A stretch of 64,000 nucleotides of DNA from Pseudomonadota bacterium (GTDB taxonomy: Bacteria > Pseudomonadota > Alphaproteobacteria > Acetobacterales > Acetobacteraceae). Under the pieces are notes generated by a model that saw nothing but the letters and a program-made list of their open reading frames with translations, made no database searches and was not told the origin of the DNA. The stretch is from NCBI GenBank assembly GCA_023424475.1, contig JAFADX010000005.1:1-64000 (forward strand). Reading direction: 5' to 3'. The position numbers and the translations under genes are program-made. Positions 24,911-33,392 of the stretch are shown in pieces; the first letter of the stretch is position 1; every line of letters starts with the position of its first letter.

Positions 24911-25977
24911 CGGGCCGGGCTCCTGCGGGCCATGACGAGGGAGAAGAAGAAGGGCACGCCCACCAGCGCCGTGATGATGCCGATCGGATAGATGATCCCC
25001 GGCGAGAGCGCCTTCGAGACGATGGAGGTCGCCGAGAGCATCGCCGCGCCCGACAGCATCGCCATCGGCGCGAACCAGCGCTGGTCCTCGCCCACCAGCA
25101 GCCGCGCCACATGCGGGCCGACCAGGCCCACGAAGCCGACCACGCCGACGAAGGACACCGCGGTCGCCGAGAGCAGGGCGACGATCACCAGCACCTCGAG
25201 CCGCAGCCGGCGCGGATCGACGCCGAGGCTCGCCGCCCGGTCGTCCCCGAAGCGCATCGCCGTCAGCGCCCAGCGCCGCCGCCACAGCAGCAGCCCGGCC
25301 ATCGCGAGCACGCCCGCCGCGATGCCGATCTTCCCGAGGCTCGCGCGCTGCAGCGAGCCCATCATCCAGAAGACGATCTGCACGAGCTGCGTTTCCGACG
25401 CGCGGTACTGCAGCAGGGCGAGCAGCGCGTTGAAGGTGAACATCAGCGCGATGCCGAAGAGGATCATCGTCTCGGAGGTCGCGCCGCGCGCGAGGGTGAA
25501 GACATGCACCAGCATCGCGGCACCGAAGGCGAAGGCGAAGGCATTGACCGTGACAAGCATCGGCCCCGCCGCCGGCAGCACCGAGAGCCCGGTGACGATC
25601 GCGACCGAGGCGCCCACCCCTGCGGCCGAGGACAACCCGAGCGTGAAGGGGTCGGCGAGCGGGTTGTCGAGGATGGTCTGCATCTCCGCGCCTGCCAGCC
25701 CCAGCATGCCGCCCACCACGACGGCGAGCAGCGCGACCGGCAGCCGGATGTCCCACGCGATCACCGCCAGGCGCGGCGAAGCCGCCGCGGGGTCGAGCAG
25801 TGCCGCGAAGATGTCGCGATACGACAGCGCCCCCGGCCCGGTGCCGAGGTCGACCAGGAAGAGCAGCGCCACCGCGATCCCGGCGGCGGCAAGCAGCGCG
25901 CTGCGGCGCAGCGCGATCCGGCCCGCGCCGCGGCTTGCCTCGCCCGCCGGCACGAGAACCGGCGAGGCCGCGCTCAT
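24907..25977 (-). CDS. FecCD-type iron/siderophore ABC transporter permease
   Basis: This is a 356-residue membrane protein from ATG 25977, overlapping the receptor stop (ATGA). About nine to ten hydrophobic segments are present. Family blocks are RLPVALLAVVVGGMLGLAGA, MQTILDNPLADPFTLGLSSA, GATSETMILFGIAL and FVGLVGPHVARLLVGEDQR. FecCD permeases work as homo- or heterodimers; only one permease gene is present, so a homodimer is likely. Confidence 0.93.
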   Translation of the reverse strand: MSAASPVLVPAGEASRGAGRIALRRSALLAAAGIAVALLFLVDLGTGPGALSYRDIFAALLDPAAASPRLAVIAWDIRLPVALLAVVVGGMLGLAGAEMQTILDNPLADPFTLGLSSAAGVGASVAIVTGLSVLPAAGPMLVTVNAFAFAFGAAMLVHVFTLARGATSETMILFGIALMFTFNALLALLQYRASETQLVQIVFWMMGSLQRASLGKIGIAAGVLAMAGLLLWRRRWALTAMRFGDDRAASLGVDPRRLRLEVLVIVALLSATAVSFVGVVGFVGLVGPHVARLLVGEDQRWFAPMAMLSGAAMLSATSIVSKALSPGIIYPIGIITALVGVPFFFSLVMARRSPAR

Positions 25978-27131
25978 GCGAGCTGCGCCCAGAACACGCC
26001 GGTCAGCGGAATGGGCGAGAAGCGTTCGTGATAGGCGCGCCAGGTCGCGTCGGGATCCAGCCCCTCGAAAGTGGTCGGATAGAGCCACTTCGCGAAGACC
26101 TGCAGCGCCACGAGGTGGGCCGGGCTCGTGTAGAACTGGTGGTAGATCGAATAGAAGCGCTTCGACTTCACCGCGCGCAGTGAGGGCCAGCCGGGCCGTT
26201 CCGCCAGGGCCCGCAGGGCAGCCTGGACGCGCTCCGGCGTCGCCTCGTAGCCGAAGGGCACGCCGCGGGATCCCGGCGTGCTCTCGGACCAGTCGGCGCC
26301 GGTGCCGATGATGACCTCGGGGTCCTCGGTGAAGATCGTCTCGGGGTTCACCGTGCCGCCCAGGCCCGGAAAGCGTCCCGACCCCCAGTTGATGCCTCCG
26401 GCCTCCTGCAGCGTCACGCCGAGATTGGCGTTGCCGAAGGTCATGCAGCAGGTGTTCGGATCGAAGCCGCCGGCGCGCTCGATGAAGACGGTGGTGCGGC
26501 GGGCGGGCGGCAGGTTCCACACGCGCGAGGAGACGCGCCGCGTCTCCCGCAGGTAGAAATCGTTGAAGGCGCGCGCCTCGGCGTCGAGGCCGAGCAGGCG
26601 GCCGAGCACCTCGATGCTCGGCACCGTGTTCTGCGAGGCCTGCTCGCGGAAGTCCACCACGGCGGTGGCGATGCCGGCGCGGGCGAGCTTGTCGTAGGTG
26701 CCCGTCGCTTCCATGCGCTGGTGCGCCGAGAGCGGGAAGACAACCAGGTCCGGATCGAGGGCGATCGCCTGCTCGGTGCTGAAATCCGCGTTCACGGCGG
26801 AGGAGAAGCGGGTGATCCGCTCCGCCTGCGGGAAGGCCGCGCGGTATTTCCGCCAGGAGCCGGGATCGTACAGGATCATGTCATCGGCCCAGCCCGCGAT
26901 GCGCTCGAAGGGCGCGCGCGGAACCAGGGTGCTGAAGCCGTACATCAGCCGGCCCTCGCCGAGGATCACCTTCCGCGCCGGCGCGCGCAGGGTGACGGTG
27001 CGCCCCGCGAGGTCGGCCGCGGTAATGGCTTCGGCCCCGAGGGAGGGACGCGGGAGGGCAGCAAGCCCGCCCAGCGCCAGGCCAGACAGGAGCAGACGCC
27101 GCCGAGTCGGCCGAGCGCGGTACTGCGGCAT
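25974..27131 (-). CDS. FepB/FecB-type periplasmic binding protein for an iron complex
   Basis: This is a 385-residue protein. ATG 27131 is preferred over GTG 27155 because AGGA lies about nine bases before it and the twin-arginine-like signal (RARPTRRRLLLSGLALGGLA) follows. The mature part has the class III binding-protein pattern: GRTVTLRAPARKVILGEGRL, EQAIALDPDLVVFPL, YDKLARAGIATAVVDF and EVIIGTGADWSES. Class III receptors bind ferric siderophores, haem or cobalamin. No TonB receptor gene lies near. A Fur-like site lies 53 bases upstream of the start. Confidence 0.9.
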   Translation of the reverse strand: MPQYRARPTRRRLLLSGLALGGLAALPRPSLGAEAITAADLAGRTVTLRAPARKVILGEGRLMYGFSTLVPRAPFERIAGWADDMILYDPGSWRKYRAAFPQAERITRFSSAVNADFSTEQAIALDPDLVVFPLSAHQRMEATGTYDKLARAGIATAVVDFREQASQNTVPSIEVLGRLLGLDAEARAFNDFYLRETRRVSSRVWNLPPARRTTVFIERAGGFDPNTCCMTFGNANLGVTLQEAGGINWGSGRFPGLGGTVNPETIFTEDPEVIIGTGADWSESTPGSRGVPFGYEATPERVQAALRALAERPGWPSLRAVKSKRFYSIYHQFYTSPAHLVALQVFAKWLYPTTFEGLDPDATWRAYHERFSPIPLTGVFWAQLA

Positions 27132-27183
27132 GCGGTTTTTCCTCGTGAGGTCCACCGAAGGGCCAGGGGTGGCACGACAAATT

Positions 27184-27202
27184 GCAAGGGATTCGCATTA
27201 TC
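27184..27202 (-). promoter_or_regulatory. Fur-like site upstream of the iron-uptake operon
   Basis: On the minus strand the sequence reads GATAATGCGAATCCCTTGC. By eye it matches 13 of 19 positions of the classical Fur box, with the left half GATAATG intact. It lies 53-71 bases before ATG 27131. Alphaproteobacteria often use other iron regulators with different sites, so this is a candidate only. Confidence 0.35.
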
Positions 27203-27321
27203 AGCCGCGGTTTGGCGCGGTCAAGTCGGCTCGCCGGTCCTCTTGGCCCTGTCGGCCGGCTCACGACACCGGAAGGCGCAACCTGCCGACGGCTGCCGGG
27301 CGGCCTCGAGCGCGGATTGCA

Positions 27322-28119
27322 TCACGGCACCTGCAGGTCGGGCAGGTGATACCGGTCCTCCGGATCGTTCCATCCCTTGAAGCGTGGCGCCCTCTTTTCG
27401 GCAAAGGCGGCCCGGCTCTCCATGAGATCGCTCTTTGCGCCATGCTCATGCAGCGCCGCCGCGAGATCCCGTTGCGCTTTGGTTGGCGCCGGTCGCATGC
27501 GGCGCATCATGTGCACGGTGTTGACACGAGAGGCCGGCGGCAATGTCAGGAGATGGTTCGCCATCTCAATGGCTGTCGGCACAACCTGTTCCGGTTCGGT
27601 CAACCGGTTGAGAAAGCCCAGCTGATGGAAGCGTTCCGCCGTGAAGCGGAAGCCCAGCGCCATCTCCATCGCCACCGGGAATGGCAGGTTGGCCAGGTGG
27701 CCATGGTTGTAGCCCCCGAGCAGCCAGCGCTTCGCTTCCGACACCTCGAAGATGGCGGTCGTGGCGGCAACGCGGAGATCGGTCCGCTCGACCAGCATAA
27801 AGCCTCCGCCCATCGCGAAACCATTGACGGCCGCGATGACGGGCTTCTCAAGCGCGCCGGTGGCGAAGGGGTCCTCGATGTCGAGCTTCCTCCCGCCAGG
27901 GGTCTTGTCCGCCAGTGTCTCCTTCATGTCCTCGCCGGCGCAGAATGCGCGGCCCGTGCCGGTCAGTACTGCGACCTCGAGGTCCGGATCGCAGCGGAAC
28001 GAGGTCCAGGTCTCCGCCAGCGCGGTCCGCAGCTCCTGGTTGAGCGCGTTGAGGCGCTCTGGCCTGTTCATGCGCACCACGAGGACTTGGCCGTGACGTT
28101 CGGTTTCGACAACCGCCAT
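27322..28119 (-). CDS. Crotonase-superfamily (enoyl-CoA hydratase/isomerase-like) protein
   Basis: This is a 265-residue protein from ATG 28119. The CoA-binding start reads VLVVRMNRPERLNALNQEL, and oxyanion-hole segments are GRAFCAGEDM and NGFAMGGGF. In the first catalytic position the usual GGGxELA Glu is replaced (GGGFMLVE), while a Glu near the second site is kept (FEVSEAKRW). The reaction is therefore probably not simple hydration; isomerase or hydrolase chemistry on an acyl-CoA is possible. The gene stands alone between the iron operon and a broken binding-protein gene. Confidence 0.8.
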   Translation of the reverse strand: MAVVETERHGQVLVVRMNRPERLNALNQELRTALAETWTSFRCDPDLEVAVLTGTGRAFCAGEDMKETLADKTPGGRKLDIEDPFATGALEKPVIAAVNGFAMGGGFMLVERTDLRVAATTAIFEVSEAKRWLLGGYNHGHLANLPFPVAMEMALGFRFTAERFHQLGFLNRLTEPEQVVPTAIEMANHLLTLPPASRVNTVHMMRRMRPAPTKAQRDLAAALHEHGAKSDLMESRAAFAEKRAPRFKGWNDPEDRYHLPDLQVP

Positions 28120-28223
28120 GATCGATCCCTCCGGGTTTGCGCTCAACATCCAGCCTGGATCGGCTTTGTCCAGTCCGGGCTCGCCGCCGGCAGGCAGGGA
28201 GCCTCGCGCCACGGCGCAGACTG

Positions 28224-28500
28224 GAAGACCCAGGTCCTGGGATCGTTCGGGTCCTGCTCCCACCGCTCCGCGAGGCCCGGCCGCAGGCCGGCCGGCTTCG
28301 AGGGATCCGACAGGTCCCACAGCACCATCGCCTCGAACACCGGGTAGCCGGGGAAGCGCATGCCCGTCGTGGTGGGCACGTCGGACGCCGTCATGGCAAT
28401 GCGGAGGGTGCGCGGCTCTGGGCCTGCACGCTGCCGGCCGCGGCCATGAAGGCCGCGCCCAAGGCAAAGGCGGATAGCCGCCGGAACCTGCTCGTTCTGT
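28224..28500 (-). pseudogene. Frameshifted N-terminal fragment of a family 5 (peptide/opine) solute-binding protein
   Basis: One frame gives a signal-peptide pattern [20 protein letters not shown] then AQ. The next base pairs run out of frame, and a different frame continues with [34 protein letters not shown], and [20 protein letters not shown]. That series is the standard beginning of SBP_bac_5 receptors (LRIA...GxxxxEAL...LAExWE). Homology stops soon after WVFQ, so about 400 residues are missing. The frame switch is near 28405. The gene is broken in two ways (frameshift and truncation). Confidence 0.72.
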
Positions 28501-28697
28501 GGTCTTCCCATCGTGGGAGCGGCGTGGCGGCTGCGATCCCGGCAGGTGTCGGCAGGAACAGCGCCCCGGCCGCCATGCGGCGACCGGCCGGTGCACACCG
28601 GGGCCGCGCCGGGCGACCGCAACAGGTCTGTCACGCGTCCTTCATCGTGGAGTCTCGGCCCGCTGCTACTGCGCCGCGGCAGGGAGACCCTGAAGCC

Positions 28698-29498
28698 ATG
28701 CTGCAAATCGATGCTCTGACGCGCCGCTTCGGCGCGAGGACAGCCGTGGACGGTGTCAGCCTCGCGATTCCCGCGGGGCAGATGGTGGGCGTGATCGGCC
28801 GCTCGGGCGCGGGCAAGTCGACGCTGCTGCGCATGCTGAACCGGCTGACCGAGCCCTCCGAGGGCCGGGTCCGCTTCGACGGGACCGACGTGACGGGCCT
28901 GAAGGGCCGCGCGCTGCGCGACTGGCGCATGCGCTGCGCCATGATCTTCCAGCAGTTCAACCTGGTGCAGCGGCTCGACGTGCTGACCAATGTGCTGGTC
29001 GGCCGCCTGAACCGCCGGCCGGTCGTGTCCTCGCTGCTGCGCATGTTCACGGCCGATGAGCGCGCCATGGCGCTCGCCGCGCTCGATCGCTTCGACCTCG
29101 CCGACACCGCCCTGCAGCGCGCCGACACGCTCTCGGGCGGGCAGCAGCAACGGGTGGCCATCGCGCGCGCCCTGCTGCAGGACCCGCGGATCATCCTCGC
29201 CGACGAGCCGATCGCGAGCCTCGATCCGCGCAACGCCCGCATCGTCATGGAGTCGCTGCGCGCGGTGAACCGCGAGGGCATCACCGTCCTCGTCAACCTG
29301 CACGACCTCGATACCGCGCGCGACTACTGCGACCGCATCGTCGCGCTGAATGCCGGCCGGCTCGTCTTCGACGGTCCGCCCGCAGCGCTCACCGCCGCCC
29401 GCATCCGCGAGGTCTACGGCGTGAGCGAGGAGGAATTCGCCGTCGAGGCCGCCGCCGCCGTCGGCGCGATGCCGCAGCGCATCGCCGCCCTCGTCTGA
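28698..29498 (+). CDS. phnC: Phosphonate-type ABC transporter ATP-binding protein
   Basis: This is a 266-residue ATPase from ATG 28698, with AGGGAG about 12 bases upstream. Walker A is GRSGAGKST, and the PhnC-type Q-loop reads [19 protein letters not shown], followed by GRL. Signature [15 protein letters not shown], Walker [14 protein letters not shown] and H-loop [13 protein letters not shown] are also present. PhnC energises import of phosphonates, phosphite or phosphate esters. It heads a cluster with PhnD and two PhnE proteins. No C-P lyase genes are in the window, so the substrate and its use are not known. Confidence 0.9.
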   Translation: MLQIDALTRRFGARTAVDGVSLAIPAGQMVGVIGRSGAGKSTLLRMLNRLTEPSEGRVRFDGTDVTGLKGRALRDWRMRCAMIFQQFNLVQRLDVLTNVLVGRLNRRPVVSSLLRMFTADERAMALAALDRFDLADTALQRADTLSGGQQQRVAIARALLQDPRIILADEPIASLDPRNARIVMESLRAVNREGITVLVNLHDLDTARDYCDRIVALNAGRLVFDGPPAALTAARIREVYGVSEEEFAVEAAAAVGAMPQRIAALV

Positions 29499-29520
29499 AC
29501 CACCCGCAAGGAGAACCGTC

Positions 29521-30519
29521 ATGATCACCCGCCGCACCCTCGCCGGCCTCACGGCCGGCACGCTGCTCGCGCCCGGCATCGCCGCCGCGCAGCAACAGGC
29601 GATGCGCCGCACGGCCGACGCCGCCACCGCCATGCCGGCGGCCGGCCGCCGCCCCTGGGCGGAACAGGTGCCGCAACTGCGCATCGGCCTGCTCGGCGGC
29701 GAGAACGAGTCCGACCGCCTCGGCCGCTTCGGCGCCTATCGCGATCTGCTGGAGGAAACCTTCAAGGTCCCGACGCGCCTCTTCCCCGCCACCGACTATG
29801 CGGGCGTCCTGCAGGCCTTCTCGGCCGCGCAGATCGAGATGGCGAGCCTCGGCGCCTCCGGCTACGCCGGCGCCTGGCTCGACACCCATGGCGGCGTCCA
29901 GCCGCTGGTGGTGCCGGAGGAGAACGACGGCTCGATCGCCTATGTCTCGGTGATGGTGGTGCGTGCCGACAGCGGCATCACCACGCTCGAGCAGATGCGC
30001 GGCAAGTCGCTCGCCTGGGCCGATCCGAACTCGACCTCCGGCTACCTCATCCCGCGCTTCGCGCTGCGCCGCGCCGGCATCGGCGTGGAGAGCGGCCAGT
30101 ATTTCTCCCGCACCGGCTTCGCCGGTGGGCATGAACAGGGCGTCGTCGCCGTGCTGCAGCGCCAGTACGACGGCGCGATGACCTGGGCCTCGGGCCAGGG
30201 CGACCCGGCGCAGGGATTCTCGCGCGGCAACCTGCGCGCGATGGTCGACAAGGGCATGCTCAAGATGTCCGACCTGCGCATCATCTGGACCTCCGACCCG
30301 ATCCCGAACGGTCCGCTCGCCGTGCGCACCGCCCTGCCGGCGGCGTTCAAGGAGGACATGACGCGCTTCCACCTCGCCCTGCCGAAGTCCCATCCGGACA
30401 TCTATCAGCAGATCGAGCGCGGCGGCGGCATGGGCTACCGCGAAGTCACCCACCGGACCTTCGAGATGATCGTCGAACTGCGGCGCGAGGAAGCCGCGGC
30501 ACGCCGCCGGCGCTCGTGA
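29521..30519 (+). CDS. phnD: Phosphonate-type ABC transporter substrate-binding protein
   Basis: This is a 332-residue protein with a twin-arginine-like signal (MITRRTLAGLTAGTLLAPGI). The PhnD fold is shown by LRIGLLGGENESDRLGRFGA, TDYAGVLQAFSAAQIEMASL, the block GKSLAWADPNSTSGYLIPRF and IIWTSDPIPNGPLAVR. The serine/threonine-rich pocket (NSTSGY) binds the phosphonate oxygen atoms in this family. The last codons overlap the next start (GTGA). Confidence 0.9.
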   Translation: MITRRTLAGLTAGTLLAPGIAAAQQQAMRRTADAATAMPAAGRRPWAEQVPQLRIGLLGGENESDRLGRFGAYRDLLEETFKVPTRLFPATDYAGVLQAFSAAQIEMASLGASGYAGAWLDTHGGVQPLVVPEENDGSIAYVSVMVVRADSGITTLEQMRGKSLAWADPNSTSGYLIPRFALRRAGIGVESGQYFSRTGFAGGHEQGVVAVLQRQYDGAMTWASGQGDPAQGFSRGNLRAMVDKGMLKMSDLRIIWTSDPIPNGPLAVRTALPAAFKEDMTRFHLALPKSHPDIYQQIERGGGMGYREVTHRTFEMIVELRREEAAARRRRS

Positions 30520-31418
30520 GCGCAGCCTTCGGCACCGGCCTCCCCGCGGTCACCCGCGGGGAGGATGCCTATCTTGCCGCCCGCCGGGCGAAGCGCCGGC
30601 AGGCGCTGCTCGGCGGCGCGATCCTGCTCGCCGGCCTGCTCGCCGCCGCCTGGGTCAGCGAGGCCTCGCCCGCGACCCTCTGGGCCGGCCTGCCGCGCAT
30701 CGGCGAATACTTCCATCGAATCCTGCCCGATCTGCGCTGGCACGCCCTGTTCGCCGATTCCGAGACGGAAGGCTCGCTCGCCTTCTGGCTCTACCGCCTG
30801 CCCGAATGGTCCCGGCTGATCTTCGAGACGGCGAACATGGCCGCGCTGGCGACGCTGATGGGCTCGGCGGCCGCGCTGCTGCTGGCCTTCCCCGCCGCGC
30901 GCAACATCGCGCCATCGCCGCTCGCCTACCACCTGGCACGCCGCGCGCTCGAGGCGATGCGCACCGTGCCGGAGATCGTCTACGCCCTGATCTTCGTCTG
31001 GGCCTTCGGCGTCGGGCCGCTTGCCGGCATCCTCGCCATCGCGCTGCATTCGGCCGGCGCCAACGGCAAGCTGTTCGCCGAGGTGATCGAGAATGCCGAC
31101 CTCAAGGCCTGGGACGGCGTGCAGAGCGCCGGCGGATCCTGGCTGCACGGCTGCCGCTTCGCCGTGCTGCCGCAGGTCCTGCCGAACCTCATCTCCTACC
31201 TGCTGCTGCGCTTCGAGGTGAATATCCGCTCCGCCAGCGTCATCGGCTTCGTCGGCGCCGGCGGCATCGGCGAGGAACTCTACAAGGTGATCTCCTTCAA
31301 CTACTATGAGGAGATCAGCGCCATCGTGCTGCTGATCATCCTGACCGTCTCCAGCGTCGACCTGGTCTCCGAACGCCTGCGCCATGCCGCGATCGGGCGC
31401 CTGGAGGCGGCGCGATGA
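30516..31418 (+). CDS. phnE: Phosphonate-type ABC transporter permease, first copy
   Basis: This is a 300-residue permease with GTG start overlapping phnD. Six hydrophobic segments are visible. Family marks are LLLAFPAARNIAPS, RALEAMRTVPEIVYALIFVW, GPLAGILAIALHSAGANGKL and the EAA-like DGVQSAGGSWLHGCRFAVLP. It pairs with the second PhnE directly downstream. Confidence 0.9.
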   Translation: MSAAFGTGLPAVTRGEDAYLAARRAKRRQALLGGAILLAGLLAAAWVSEASPATLWAGLPRIGEYFHRILPDLRWHALFADSETEGSLAFWLYRLPEWSRLIFETANMAALATLMGSAAALLLAFPAARNIAPSPLAYHLARRALEAMRTVPEIVYALIFVWAFGVGPLAGILAIALHSAGANGKLFAEVIENADLKAWDGVQSAGGSWLHGCRFAVLPQVLPNLISYLLLRFEVNIRSASVIGFVGAGGIGEELYKVISFNYYEEISAIVLLIILTVSSVDLVSERLRHAAIGRLEAAR

Positions 31419-32251
31419 ACATGGCCCCGAACGTCGCGATGTGGCGGGAGCGCATGCCTGCCGCCTTCGGTGCGACGCCGGCGCGGCGCGCGATGCGCGT
31501 GCTGGGCTGGGCGCTGTTCCTGGCCTGGCTCGCGGGCGCGCTGTGGTGGTTCGGCTTCAGCCCGCAGCGGCTGTGGAACGGCCTTTCGGGCCTCGCGACC
31601 ATCCTGCGGCTGATGGTCCCGCCCTCGCCCGGCGAACTCTGGGCGGATATCCTGAAGGGCATGGCCGAGAGCGTGGCGATGGCCTTCCTCGGCACCTTCT
31701 TCGCCGCGCTCGTCGCGGTGCCGATCGGCTTCCTCGGCGCCCGCAACATCGTCACCAGCATGCTGTTCCGCTTCTCGCTGAGGCGCGTGCTCGACGGCTT
31801 CCGCGGCGTGGACCAGCTCATCTGGGCGCTGGCCTATGTCCGCGCTGTGGGGCTCGGGCCGCTCGCCGGCGTGCTTGCCATCTTCACCGCCGACGTCGCC
31901 GTGCTGGCGAAGCTCTATGCCGAGGCGATCGAGAATGCCGAGAGGAAGCAGGCCGAGGGCGTGGTTGCCGCGGGCGGCGGGCGCCTCGCCGCCATCCGCT
32001 TCGGCGTGCTGCCGCAGGTGGCCCCGGTCATGCTCGCCCAGGCGCTCTACTTCTTCGAGAGCAACACGCGCTCCGCCGCCATCCTCGGCGTCGTCGGCGC
32101 CGGCGGCATCGGGCTGCAGATCGCCGAGCGCATCCGCGTCCGCCACTGGGACGAAGTCGCCTTCATCATCATCCTGATGATCGTCACCGTGGCCATCATC
32201 GACACCGTCTCCGGCCGGATCCGCCGCCGCCTCATCGGCACGCGCGGCTGA
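31415..32251 (+). CDS. phnE: Phosphonate-type ABC transporter permease, second copy
   Basis: This is a 278-residue permease, ATG overlapping the previous stop (ATGA). It has PIGFLGARNIVTSMLFRF, RRVLDGFRGVDQLIWALAYV, GPLAGVLAIFTADVAVLAKL and the EAA loop EGVVAAGGGRLAAIRFGVLP. It is a paralogue of the upstream permease and completes a CDEE gene order. Confidence 0.9.
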   Translation: MNMAPNVAMWRERMPAAFGATPARRAMRVLGWALFLAWLAGALWWFGFSPQRLWNGLSGLATILRLMVPPSPGELWADILKGMAESVAMAFLGTFFAALVAVPIGFLGARNIVTSMLFRFSLRRVLDGFRGVDQLIWALAYVRAVGLGPLAGVLAIFTADVAVLAKLYAEAIENAERKQAEGVVAAGGGRLAAIRFGVLPQVAPVMLAQALYFFESNTRSAAILGVVGAGGIGLQIAERIRVRHWDEVAFIIILMIVTVAIIDTVSGRIRRRLIGTRG

Positions 32252-32313
32252 GCCCTGTTGCGGGGCGGGGCGCCGCCCCGCATCCTCCCTTCTCCGGCAA
32301 GAGGGAGGCGACG

Positions 32314-32712
32314 ATGAGGAAGGGCTACAAGGCGCTGCTGGCCGAGGCCGAGGCCGTCATCGACACGGTCCCCGTGGAACAGGCGCTGAGCCTGCACGGC
32401 GATCCCGGCGTGGTCTTCGTCGACCTGCGCGACCCGCGCGAGATCCAGCGCGAAGGCCGCATCCCCGGATCCTTCTCCTGCCCGCGCGGGATGCTGGAAT
32501 TCTGGATCGACCCGGAAAGCCCCTATGCCAAGCCGGTCTTCGCCGAGGACAAGCGCTTCCTGTTCTACTGCGCGAGCGGCTGGCGATCCGCCCTGGCGGC
32601 AAGGACGGCGCAGGAGATGGGGCTGGAGAGGGTCGCCCATGTCGGGGGCGGGTTCACGGCCTGGAAGAAGGATGGCGGCGCGGTGGAACTGCCTGAGCCG
32701 AAGAAGGGGTGA
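32314..32712 (+). CDS. Single-domain rhodanese-like sulfurtransferase
   Basis: This is a 132-residue protein. ATG 32314 is chosen because GAGGGAGG lies a few bases upstream. After a helical arm (AEAEAVIDTVPVEQALSL) comes the rhodanese domain with VVFVDLRDPREIQREGRIPG and the active-site loop FYCASGWRSALAA (persulfide Cys). The tail reads VAHVGGGFTAWKKDGGAVE. It follows phnE by 62 bases and may be co-transcribed. Rhodaneses move sulfane sulfur; a link to phosphonate uptake is not obvious. Confidence 0.85.
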   Translation: MRKGYKALLAEAEAVIDTVPVEQALSLHGDPGVVFVDLRDPREIQREGRIPGSFSCPRGMLEFWIDPESPYAKPVFAEDKRFLFYCASGWRSALAARTAQEMGLERVAHVGGGFTAWKKDGGAVELPEPKKG

Positions 32713-32719
32713 GCGGGGA

Positions 32720-32747
32720 GGGGCGCCGCCGGCCCCATGGGCGCCCC
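32720..32747 (+). terminator. GC-rich hairpin after the rhodanese gene
   Basis: GGGGCGCC (32720-32727) can pair with GGCGCCCC (32740-32747) around a 12-base loop, seven bases after the rhodanese stop. No T-run follows, so any termination would need Rho or another factor. Confidence 0.35.
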
Positions 32748-32846
32748 GGCGCCGAATGGGGCAATACTCCTGCCCGCCGCCCAAGGAACACGCAACATCG
32801 GCGCAGCAGGCCGGGCGGCCCGGCCCTGCCGGGTAGCGCGCGACGC

Positions 32847-33296
32847 TCAGTCGTCCCGGTCGCGCTGCGCCGCCTGGGACTGCGCGGCCAGGGCGCGGGC
32901 CATCTGGCTCAGCGCCTCCTGATGCTTGTCGTTGTCGATCATCGCGAAGTTGCGCGCGAGTTCGAGGAACATGCGCTGTCGCGGGGAGACCGGCTGCGCC
33001 TCCGACCCGTCCCCAAGTCCCTCGAAGAAATAGGAAATCGGCACGTCCAGCACCTGCGCGATCTCGAACAGCCGGCCGGCGGAGATCCGGTTCAGCCCGC
33101 GTTCGTATTTGTGCGCCTGCTGGTAGGTCACGCCGATCATGCGCGCCAGCTGCTGCTGCGACAGACCAAGCGTCGTTCGCCGCTCTCGGATCCGAGCGCC
33201 GACGTGATGATCGACGACGCTCGCGCGCTGCGTGGCGCTCTCATCGTCGTGGGTCGGGTCGCCCGAGGGCGACTGGGAGGGGGATGGCAGTCTCAT
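32847..33296 (-). CDS. XRE-family transcriptional regulator
   Basis: This is a 149-residue protein with a short polar arm, then a helix-turn-helix: HHVGARIRERRTTLGLSQQQ, ARMIGVTYQQAHKYERGLNR, SAGRLFEIAQVLDVPISYFF. The last third, with RQRMFLELARNFAMIDNDKH and a coiled helix, resembles regulators common in Rhizobiales and Rhodospirillales. The upstream region (33297-33360) is AT-rich for this genome (TTAATACTGGATTTTCTACT) and probably holds its promoter. The regulated genes are not known. Confidence 0.88.
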   Translation of the reverse strand: MRLPSPSQSPSGDPTHDDESATQRASVVDHHVGARIRERRTTLGLSQQQLARMIGVTYQQAHKYERGLNRISAGRLFEIAQVLDVPISYFFEGLGDGSEAQPVSPRQRMFLELARNFAMIDNDKHQEALSQMARALAAQSQAAQRDRDD

Positions 33297-33360
33297 GGCG
33301 GCGCCCTAAAGCCTACACCGTGACGCTGTAACTTAATACTGGATTTTCTACTTATGCGAG

Positions 33361-33378
33361 CATCACGCGAACGTGATG
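33361..33378 (-). terminator. Perfect hairpin with TTCG loop downstream of phaR
   Basis: CATCACG (33361-33367) and CGTGATG (33372-33378) are perfect inverted repeats. On the minus strand the loop is TTCG, an extra-stable tetraloop in RNA. It lies 15 bases after the phaR stop in the minus direction and could act as a terminator or stabilise the mRNA end. It could also be an operator for the XRE gene. Confidence 0.45.
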
Positions 33379-33392
33379 TGCGCCGATCAACC

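Noticed and set aside
24137..25756. A 539-residue fused permease-ATPase frame on the minus strand
   Set aside because: The upstream half is an off-frame shadow of the FecCD permease; the real ATPase starts at GTG 24910 with an ordinary GTGA overlap.
28698..32712. C-P lyase phosphonate degradation cluster
   Set aside because: Only the transporter genes are present; none of phnG to phnM was found.
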